20,703 nucleotides of DNA from Brumimicrobium sp964346075 (GTDB taxonomy: Bacteria; Bacteroidota; Bacteroidia; Flavobacteriales_D; Crocinitomicaceae). The notes under the pieces are model-generated. The model was not told the DNA's origin. It was given only the letters and a program-made list of their open reading frames with translations, and made no database searches. The DNA is taken from positions 1 to 20,703 of the forward strand of contig CAYFTH010000048.1 in assembly GCA_964346075.1 (NCBI GenBank), read 5' to 3'. Positions 15,396 through 20,703 of the stretch are shown here, piece by piece; within the stretch, counting starts at the first letter, position 1, and every line of letters begins with the position of its first letter. The translations under genes and the position numbers were made by a program.

Positions 15396-15666
15396 TAGCT
15401 AGCACATTAAATAAAGCTTAATTTCTAAGACTGCTCGAAAGGGCAGTCTTTTTTTGTGCGGCGTGTTCAATTACTTTTATTATTTCCAACCACTAAGCCA
15501 CAACTTTTATACTAATTCAACGGGTTGCTTTTTATTGAATGATCTATTCATCTTCAAGTCGCTGAAGCCACTATCATACTGATTGCGCTTCCATCAATGA
15601 ATGATAAATCGCTCGCCGAAACAATCGCTAAAACAACAACAATCATTCTATAATTAACTTGTAAGT
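15396..15666. other. Spacer after aconitase
   Basis: Apart from the aconitase terminator, this 271-bp stretch holds no convincing gene. A 30-codon minus-strand frame at 15554-15646 contains SFIDGSA, which recalls the first helix of DHA2-type major facilitator transporters, but it is too short to call as a gene or a firm pseudogene. Confidence 0.4.
15427..15455 (+). terminator. Rho-independent terminator after aconitase
   Basis: A 10-bp stem (AAGACTGCTC with GGGCAGTCTT, one G-U pair) is closed by a GAAA tetraloop and followed by a run of seven T (the last two bases of the stem included). It lies 31 bp after the aconitase stop codon. Confidence 0.93.
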
Positions 15667-15978
15667 TTAAAGCAATGTCCACAAATGCCAGGCGAAAATC
15701 ACCGAATATAATAGGAGTAGGGGAATATAGAAAAGAAGCTGTTTTCGTTTATCTGTGTAGAACATCGTAGCTCCAATGTTAAAACCGCTCAGTAATAAAA
15801 TAACCAGGACAAGGCGATATCCAGTGGTTAGAAATTCCGGGTAGATCGCGTAAAAGGCAATTTTTGATGCTTCAAAAGAATCATGACTGGATGCAGAATA
15901 AAACCACCATGAAATATTAACTATACAGATTAAGGTTAATAAGATGACTAACAAAAGAAATACTCTTCTCGTCTTAAT
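15667..15978 (-). CDS. Small three-helix membrane protein (paralogue of the one at 18595-18900)
   Basis: Unrecognised family. The protein has about 103 residues with helices near residues 8-26, 50-72 and 78-100, and conserved elements WWFY after the first helix, PEF before the second and KQL before the third. It aligns without gaps to the protein at 18595-18900, about 38 identical of 84 positions counted by eye. The start is uncertain: a TTG at 15954 gives 95 residues, but the paralogue's N-terminus (MKKVLTI) aligns with IKTRRVF encoded from 15978, where the codon is ATT and overlaps the amidase TAA stop. ATT is a rare but known start codon, so I give the longer form. It is coupled to the amidase gene directly upstream. 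Function unknown. Confidence 0.7.
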   Translation of the reverse strand: MKTRRVFLLLVILLTLICIVNISWWFYSASSHDSFEASKIAFYAIYPEFLTTGYRLVLVILLLSGFNIGATMFYTDKRKQLLFYIPLLLLYSVIFAWHLWTLL

Positions 15979-16558
15979 GCAACCCCGCTAATATTGCCTT
16001 TGCTAATTTTGTTTGACCTTCATTTGAAGATAGTCGATGACGATCATTTTTATTGCTCAGAAAACCTGTTTCAATCATGATTGCTGGACAGGGAACCTCA
16101 TTGAGGACTTTGAATCCTGCTGAGGCAACTTTATTTATTTTGTAATTTTTTGAAAGATGAGCTTTGAAGTGACCCGCAAGTTTGTCAGAATCGTTTTTTC
16201 TTCCATAATAGAGTTCAATTCCATTTCGCTTAGAATCTGGATGAAGATTCGAATGAATTGAAATAAGCATGTCAGCTTTGTGTTTCTGGGAAAAATCTAC
16301 GCGTTCTTCTAGTGAAATAAATTCATCACCGTTTCTTGTGAATAAGAGCTTTAAATCATCCTCCTTATTCAATTTCTTGATTTTATTCGCTAATTGAAGA
16401 TTAACCTCTTTTTCTATCATTTTTTCAGCGCTAGCCCCAGGATCTTTACCACCGTGACCGATATCAATAATGACTACCTTTTGATCTTTAGAAGTTAACG
16501 TGAAAGCAGTCAGGATTATTACTGATACAATTGAAGCAAAGAGAATTAATTTTTTCAT
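15974..16558 (-). CDS. Secreted N-acetylmuramoyl-L-alanine amidase (Amidase_3)
   Basis: A zinc enzyme of 194 residues that cuts the amide bond between N-acetylmuramic acid and L-alanine in peptidoglycan. It begins with a signal peptide (MKKLILFASIVSVIILTAFT), so it acts in the periplasm, and the rest is a single catalytic domain. Expected zinc ligands are the His in DIGHGGKDPG (residue 35), the Glu in IEKEVNL (50) and the His in ISIHSN (102); the catalytic Glu is in MIETGFLSNK (about 167). There is no cell-wall-binding or AMIN domain, so it is a minimal form. It is followed with overlap by the small membrane protein at 15667-15978. A TATCTTTA element at 16588-16581 on the minus strand, 23 bp before the ATG, is a possible -7 box. 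Confidence 0.92.
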   Translation of the reverse strand: MKKLILFASIVSVIILTAFTLTSKDQKVVIIDIGHGGKDPGASAEKMIEKEVNLQLANKIKKLNKEDDLKLLFTRNGDEFISLEERVDFSQKHKADMLISIHSNLHPDSKRNGIELYYGRKNDSDKLAGHFKAHLSKNYKINKVASAGFKVLNEVPCPAIMIETGFLSNKNDRHRLSSNEGQTKLAKAILAGLH

Positions 16559-16638
16559 GATTTCGGTTTATTGATTTTACTAAAGATAAGTATTCCATCT
16601 ATTAATTGCTTAAATACATCAAGTAATTTTTCTGCTCA

Positions 16639-16711
16639 GCAGGGTATCCCGCTCCTGCCCTGCAATTACACCCCGCTCCGCAGTATCTCCTGATCCTGCA
16701 CTTCAATTACA
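16639..16711. repeat. Imperfect direct repeats with internal inverted repeat
   Basis: TCCTGCCCTGCAATTACA (16653-16670) recurs as TCCTGCACTTCAATTACA (16694-16711), 16 of 18 bases the same. CCCGCTCC occurs at 16648-16655 and again at 16672-16679. GCAGGG (16639-16644) pairs with CCCTGC (16658-16663). The base composition differs from the A+T-rich surroundings. It resembles a dispersed intergenic repeat, but other copies are not in this window. Confidence 0.45.
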
Positions 16712-16798
16712 AGGAACTCTTAAGTTACTATTTATTTTTACCACCAGATCTGTTCGATTTTAGCTGTAATTACTGTCTTATCAGGAATATTTTGTTAA

Positions 16799-16833
16799 TT
16801 TGAAGACAAAACTAATTAAGATAGTTATATTTT
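16799..16833 (+). promoter_or_regulatory. Candidate promoter of the T9SS propeller gene
   Basis: TTTG at 16799-16802 and TATATTTT at 16826-16833 (seven of eight positions of TAnnTTTG) are separated by 23 bp, the upper limit for Bacteroidota sigma-ABfr promoters. The second element lies 33 bp before the ATG at 16867. Confidence 0.4.
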
Positions 16834-16866
16834 AGTATGCTAATTACTCTATTCAAACCTGCTCTT

Positions 16867-18573
16867 ATGAAAAATATATTTTTTATTCTACCGCTATTAG
16901 TCATGAATGTGGCCTATTCCCAAGCGCCCAGTTTTGAATGGGTTATTAAGAATGGCGGAAACGATATCGAACAAGGCCAATCGATAACAACTGATAGCAA
17001 GAACAATGTAATATCTATGGGTCTTTTTAAAGATACTACTGACTTCGACCCGGGAAGTGGTGTTGAAGAGCGAGTTTCTGTCGGTCAATATGATATCTTT
17101 ATTCAAAAGCTAGATGCAAGCGGTAATCTTGTATGGGTGCATACCTTTGGGAGTTCATCTTATGATTATGGGTGGTACGTAAGCACTGATAATGAGGACA
17201 ACGTATTGGTAACAGGAAGATTCGAGGATACTATTGATTTTGATCCATCTGGAAATACATTGAATTTAAATGGAGGATCATTTGGAAATACTTTTATTGC
17301 AAAATATAGCGCTAACGGAAGTTTACTGTTTGCCAAGTCTTTTTACGGTGAAGGATCTAATACAGGTACTTCAATTAATTCTGATGATGAAGGGAATATT
17401 TATTGTTCAGGTGTTTTCACTGGAACGGTAGATTTTGACCCGAGTGCAAATGTATACGAAGAAACCGCAAATGGCAATGATTCTGATGCTTATATTGCGA
17501 AGTTCGATGGTAGTGGATCATTTATATGGGTAAAGGTTTTTGGTAACAATGAGACTTGTCAAGTAAGAGAGACTGTTGTTGATCAAAATGGAGATTTAGT
17601 CTCAGTTGGAAATTTTCACAACACAGTAGATTTTGATCCAAATGGTGGAGTGTTAAATTTAACCTCTGCGGGTAACAGTGACAATTTTGTGCAAAAGTTA
17701 GACTCAGATGGAAATCTTATTTGGGCAGTTTCCTATGGCGGAAACTCATTAGATGAAGCTATGGCTATTACAACTGCGGAAAATGGAGATATTTATACTG
17801 GAGGTCAATTTTTAGGTACTGCGGATTTTGATCCTGGTACTGCAAGTGAAAATATTTCTGCAAATGGAGGAAGTTATCTTTTCATTCAGAAACTTACTTC
17901 TAACGGTGATTATTTATGGGCACATGGTTGTGGTGATCCCAATGCAGGTACTTCTATCGTTGATGAGCTATCGGTTGATGCCTGGGGCAATGTATATGCT
18001 GTAGGTGATGGTCAGGGAACATTTGATGTTGATCCCGGAGCAAACTCTACTTTGTGGTCTTCAAATGGAGGCTCTGATGGATTTCTTGCTCAATATTCAT
18101 CGCAGGGTGAGTATTTATGGTCTGCAAATATTGGGAGTACTTCTTTTGACGGTGCGAATTCAATTGCTATTGACAGTGAGCAATACCTCTATTGTACAGG
18201 TAGTTTTCAAGGGACTACAGATTTTGATCCTTCTTCTGGAAGTTTCACAATGACTCCAGATCATTCTGTGGACAGTTATATTTTAAAACTAAAACCATTA
18301 TATGCCTCTAATCAGGAAGTTAATGGAGGACGTTCTGGGTTAAGTGTTTACCCGAATCCATTGATGAACGGTGAACTTTTGACGATCGAAATTCCAAAGG
18401 AAGAAGACATTTCAGAAATTGTTATCCTGGATATCCAGGGGAAAGAAGTTTCTTCCTTTTTTATCAGTCAAAAAGAAACGATTTCATGTTCTCTTAGAAA
18501 TGGTATTTACTTTGTTTCTTTTATGAATAATAACGGAATAAAAAAGACGCAAAAGCTTATCGTTCACGACTAG
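16867..18573 (+). CDS. T9SS-exported protein with seven DFDP repeats (predicted beta-propeller)
   Basis: A 568-residue secreted protein. The start is set at ATG 16867, giving a signal peptide MKNIFFILPLLVMNVAYSQ; the frame is open 30 bp further up (ATG 16837), but that would place ten residues before it. The body consists of seven repeats about 65 residues long, each with a (T/V/I)DFDP motif, encoded at 17041, 17236, 17431, 17629, 17824, 18025 (DVDP) and 18220, and each with an xIxKLDxxGNLxW-like strand about 30-40 residues later. Seven regular units suggest a seven-bladed beta-propeller of the SBBP type. The C-terminal 76 residues (from SVYPNP) form a type A T9SS sorting domain, ending in KKTQKLIVHD. 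The protein should be carried across the outer membrane and released or attached to the surface. Ligand unknown. Confidence 0.9.
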   Translation: MKNIFFILPLLVMNVAYSQAPSFEWVIKNGGNDIEQGQSITTDSKNNVISMGLFKDTTDFDPGSGVEERVSVGQYDIFIQKLDASGNLVWVHTFGSSSYDYGWYVSTDNEDNVLVTGRFEDTIDFDPSGNTLNLNGGSFGNTFIAKYSANGSLLFAKSFYGEGSNTGTSINSDDEGNIYCSGVFTGTVDFDPSANVYEETANGNDSDAYIAKFDGSGSFIWVKVFGNNETCQVRETVVDQNGDLVSVGNFHNTVDFDPNGGVLNLTSAGNSDNFVQKLDSDGNLIWAVSYGGNSLDEAMAITTAENGDIYTGGQFLGTADFDPGTASENISANGGSYLFIQKLTSNGDYLWAHGCGDPNAGTSIVDELSVDAWGNVYAVGDGQGTFDVDPGANSTLWSSNGGSDGFLAQYSSQGEYLWSANIGSTSFDGANSIAIDSEQYLYCTGSFQGTTDFDPSSGSFTMTPDHSVDSYILKLKPLYASNQEVNGGRSGLSVYPNPLMNGELLTIEIPKEEDISEIVILDIQGKEVSSFFISQKETISCSLRNGIYFVSFMNNNGIKKTQKLIVHD

Positions 18574-18594
18574 TGTTAGCTTTAAATAATTCAA

Positions 18595-18900
18595 CTACAT
18601 CAAGCTCCACAAATTCAGTGTGAAGATCATACTGTTGATTATTAGCAATGGCACATAGAGATATAGCTGTTTGCACTTAACAATATAGTACATTGTAAAT
18701 GCCATGGCTAATCCACTTAGGAGTAGTGAAGTAAGCGTGGTGTAAAGACTAGATGCCATAAATTCTGGAAATATGGATAAATAGGCGGCTTTAGATTCCT
18801 GGAATGCATCGAATTGAGACGAAATATAAAACCACCAAATCATATTGCTTAGGCAAATGATTGTGAAGAGAATGATGAGTATAGTAAGTACTTTTTTCAT
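18595..18900 (-). CDS. Small three-helix membrane protein (paralogue of the one at 15667-15978)
   Basis: An unrecognised 101-residue protein. It has an N-terminal helix (VLTILIILFTIICLSNMIWWFY), a loop with SKAAYLSIFPEF, a second helix around LLLSGLAMAFTMYY, a short basic turn (KCKQL) and a third helix ending in NLWSLM. It is clearly paralogous to the protein at 15667-15978. The start ATG overlaps the stop of the M24 peptidase gene by 4 bp (ATGA), so the two are translationally coupled, and the gene is the last of the trpB-trpA-M24 run. Only 21 bp separate its stop from that of the convergent propeller gene, and no terminator is evident between them. It has no recognisable catalytic residues. 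Function unknown. Confidence 0.8.
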   Translation of the reverse strand: MKKVLTILIILFTIICLSNMIWWFYISSQFDAFQESKAAYLSIFPEFMASSLYTTLTSLLLSGLAMAFTMYYIVKCKQLYLYVPLLIINSMIFTLNLWSLM

Positions 18901-19577
18901 ATCATGAGTTGCTCAAAAAAACCTCCAATCTGCTCTTTTTGATCCACAAAATGAATCTCATAAATCCAATGAAGTAGCTGACCATCTTTTCCCTTTCTAT
19001 GCATTTTTAAATTATTTTTCGGGTGAATGTAGTTGACCACCTCTTCTCCTTCGATCTTCTCGTGTGGAAAATTCCCGATGAGGTGACCGCAGTGCTCATT
19101 ACCGTAATCCCAACCATATTTTTTTGCGAGATCTTTTGTGTAAGCGTAGAATTCTGCGCCAGTTATGCTTTCCTGATGTTGAAGGAAATGTGCTGCTCCT
19201 TCTTTCCAGGCTTGCTCTATTTCGCATTTTAGCTGATGTTTCTTAAGATCTTCACCGATAACATAAGTTCTTCCAAAATCTGCTTCCCACTCATCGAAAA
19301 CGGGACCAAAATCTAAAAAAACGATATCATCATGCTGCAATACAAGGTTTGGCGGATTTTCACGGTAGGGAAGAAGCGTGTTCTTACCAGATCGGACAAT
19401 ACGTTTGTGCCAGAATTTCTTGATACCAAATAACTCAAACGCCAGGGCATATACATTCTCGTTGAGCGACTTCTCTGTTATGCCAGGCTTTATCAACTCT
19501 CGCAATTCGATCGCTTTGAAAAGTTCTGCTGCCTTTTGTTCAGCTGCTATGAGTTCTTTGACTGTATTTGTGCTCAT
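18897..19577 (-). CDS. M24-family metallopeptidase (Xaa-Pro aminopeptidase-like, catalytic domain only)
   Basis: A 226-residue cytoplasmic protein with the pita-bread fold of M24 peptidases and no N-terminal creatinase-type domain. All five expected metal ligands are present: Asp89 (FLDFGP), Asp100 (EADFGRTY; 11 residues apart as in methionine aminopeptidase), His165 (CGHLIGNFPHE), Glu207 (IYEIHF) and Glu222 (GFFEQ). It should therefore bind two metal ions and hydrolyse an N-terminal residue from a peptide or act on a related small substrate. It lacks the usual sequence around methionine aminopeptidase, so Met removal is unlikely. Its ATG overlaps the trpA stop by one base (TAATG) and its stop overlaps the next gene by 4 bp. 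The substrate cannot be told. Confidence 0.88.
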   Translation of the reverse strand: MSTNTVKELIAAEQKAAELFKAIELRELIKPGITEKSLNENVYALAFELFGIKKFWHKRIVRSGKNTLLPYRENPPNLVLQHDDIVFLDFGPVFDEWEADFGRTYVIGEDLKKHQLKCEIEQAWKEGAAHFLQHQESITGAEFYAYTKDLAKKYGWDYGNEHCGHLIGNFPHEKIEGEEVVNYIHPKNNLKMHRKGKDGQLLHWIYEIHFVDQKEQIGGFFEQLMI

Positions 19578-20329
19578 TAATCAGCTAAATTGGTAATTTT
19601 TGCGTTCTTTCCAGTAATTTCGGCTAGAAAATCGACCTCTTTTCCATGATTTAAGGCCCTGAGAAAAGCAGACCCAATGATTCCACCGTCAACATGTGCA
19701 GTTTTTTCCTGGAAGGAAGCGCGGTCGTGAATGCCAAATCCGATCATTACTTTCGTGGTGCCTGCCAATTTTTTTACTGCTGCATAACGATCTTGCAGTG
19801 ACGTATCATTATTCCCTTTTCCTCCTGTGATCTGATTGGTTGAAACCAGATAGAGAAAACCTTCCCTTGAGAGTTCGGCCGCCTTTTGAATCCGTTCGTC
19901 TGAGGTTCTTGGTGTGACGAGAAAACATAGTGGAATGCCATATTTTTCAAAAGAATCTTTGTAATTCTTTTCATAGATCTCCATCGATACGTCCGGTATG
20001 ATTAATCCAGCAACTTTTGTCGCTACACATTTTTCCAGAAAATGCTCCATACCATAGGGTAAGATCGGGTTTAAATACCCCATTAAGTAAACAGGCGTAC
20101 TCGTTTTTCTTTTGGCGAGTTGTTCAAATATCAGGTCGATATGCATCCCGTTTTCAATGGCTTGCATACTTGTCTGTTGAATGGTCGGACCATCTGCCAT
20201 TGGATCTGAAAACGGAATGCCGACTTCACAAAAATCGATATCGAATCGCTCGAAGAGTTTCAGTTGCTCATTTAAGCTGTCTATTTCTGGGTATCCCGCT
20301 GTGGTAAATATGCTAATTTCTTTTTTCAT
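19577..20329 (-). CDS. trpA: Tryptophan synthase alpha subunit
   Basis: A 250-residue TIM-barrel enzyme that splits indole-3-glycerol phosphate into indole and glyceraldehyde 3-phosphate; the indole passes to TrpB. Catalytic Glu35 (FCEVGIPFSDP) and Asp46 (MADGPTIQ) are present, as are the phosphate-site and loop motifs YLMGYLNPILPYG, GLIIPDVSMEIY, FLVTPRTSDERI and IGFGIHD. In loop 6 the sequence is STNQITGGKGN; the catalytic-loop TG is retained although the preceding residues differ from the more familiar SRAGVTG. The ATG overlaps the trpB stop by 4 bp (ATGA), as is common for trpBA. Slightly shorter than the E. coli protein (268) but within the family range. Confidence 0.97.
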   Translation of the reverse strand: MKKEISIFTTAGYPEIDSLNEQLKLFERFDIDFCEVGIPFSDPMADGPTIQQTSMQAIENGMHIDLIFEQLAKRKTSTPVYLMGYLNPILPYGMEHFLEKCVATKVAGLIIPDVSMEIYEKNYKDSFEKYGIPLCFLVTPRTSDERIQKAAELSREGFLYLVSTNQITGGKGNNDTSLQDRYAAVKKLAGTTKVMIGFGIHDRASFQEKTAHVDGGIIGSAFLRALNHGKEVDFLAEITGKNAKITNLAD

Positions 20330-20703
20330 GATTCCATGTATTGGGTTAATGTGGCCATATCTTTATCTCCTCGTCCGGATAAATTAATGACAATAATTTC
20401 ATCTTTTGTGATTTCCAGATGGTCTAAGGCTGCCAGTGCATGAGCTGTTTCCAGCGCAGGAATGATGCCGTCAGATTTTGCCAGGCTTGACGCATGGGCT
20501 AAGGCTTCATCGTCATTGATGGCCACGCATTGTACTCTTCCTGAATGAATCGTTTGTGCGTGCAATGGACCAATTCCCGGGTAATCTAGTCCTGCTGAGA
20601 TCGAATGAGGTTCTGTGATCTGCCCGTTTTTGTCCTGCATAAGCAGTGTGTAACTGCCGTGAATAACGCCTGGTTTTCCAAGTTGAGTGGTCGCTGCCGA
20701 CTT
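20326..20703 (-). CDS. trpB: Tryptophan synthase beta subunit, C-terminal part (5' end outside the window)
   Basis: The last 125 residues of TrpB, the pyridoxal-phosphate enzyme that joins indole and serine to make tryptophan. The frame is open to the window edge; an ATG at 20640 is internal and is not the start. Seen: LGKPGVIHGSYTLLMQD, then EPHSISAGLDYPGIGP, IPALETAHAL and the PLP phosphate-region motif NLSGRGDKDM, all typical of TrpB. The N-terminal two thirds, including the PLP lysine, lie outside. It overlaps trpA by 4 bp, and the operon continues through the M24 peptidase and the small membrane protein. Confidence 0.98.
   Translation of the reverse strand, partial: KSAATTQLGKPGVIHGSYTLLMQDKNGQITEPHSISAGLDYPGIGPLHAQTIHSGRVQCVAINDDEALAHASSLAKSDGIIPALETAHALAALDHLEITKDEIIVINLSGRGDKDMATLTQYMES

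Larger units (their letters stand above)
16559..16866. other. Divergent promoter region with a GC-rich repeat patch
   Basis: The spacer separates the amidase (minus) and the T9SS propeller gene (plus). It is A+T rich except for a patch at about 16635-16710 rich in CCCGCTCC and CCTGC words, which is listed as a repeat. Promoter-like elements for both genes are seen near its two ends. Confidence 0.5.

Noticed and set aside
1..20703. CRISPR arrays, tRNA or rRNA genes, insertion sequences and prophage genes
   Set aside because: No regularly spaced identical repeats, transposase or integrase frames, or RNA-gene hallmarks were seen on either strand.

Overview
The window reads as chromosomal DNA from a member of the Bacteroidota, probably a free-living aerobic or microaerophilic relative of the Flavobacteriales. 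The evidence is a secreted protein with a type IX secretion (T9SS) sorting domain, a cbb3 oxidase whose CcoN and CcoO subunits are fused, start codons that mostly lack a Shine-Dalgarno sequence, promoter-like TAnnTTTG elements, and moderate A+T content. It is a draft scaffold: exactly 100 N at 1894-1993 mark an assembly gap inside a gene. Genus or species cannot be read from the sequence.

Left part (1-5358). The window opens inside a GT4 glycosyltransferase (minus strand, cut by the edge), followed by a 48-codon remnant of a polysaccharide flippase, so this is probably the worn end of a surface-polysaccharide locus. An unrecognised membrane protein (plus) converges on a secreted NlpC/P60 peptidase (minus) interrupted by the gap. 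A divergent unit encodes an S41 C-terminal processing protease and a DUF1573 lipoprotein and ends in a clear terminator.

Middle (5443-12679, minus). A tightly coupled cbb3 cytochrome oxidase operon reads ccoS - ccoNO - ccoQ - ccoP - ccoG - ccoH/fixH - TauE/SafE-like protein, then a rhodanese and a DUF2892 protein that together resemble a split YgaP. CcoP carries an additional N-terminal cytochrome c domain. The copper P-type ATPase CcoI, often next to ccoS, is not here. A 451-bp spacer with several short palindromes separates this operon from the divergent aconitase gene (plus), which ends in a GAAA-loop terminator. Together these genes serve high-affinity respiration and the TCA cycle.

Right part (15600-20703). 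An N-acetylmuramoyl-L-alanine amidase is followed by a small three-helix membrane protein. A divergent gene encodes a T9SS-exported protein built of seven ~65-residue repeats, probably a seven-bladed beta-propeller. Convergent to it is an overlapping minus-strand unit trpB (partial) - trpA - M24 peptidase - small three-helix membrane protein. The two small membrane proteins are paralogues, each the last gene after a hydrolase. They are the best candidates here for something undescribed.
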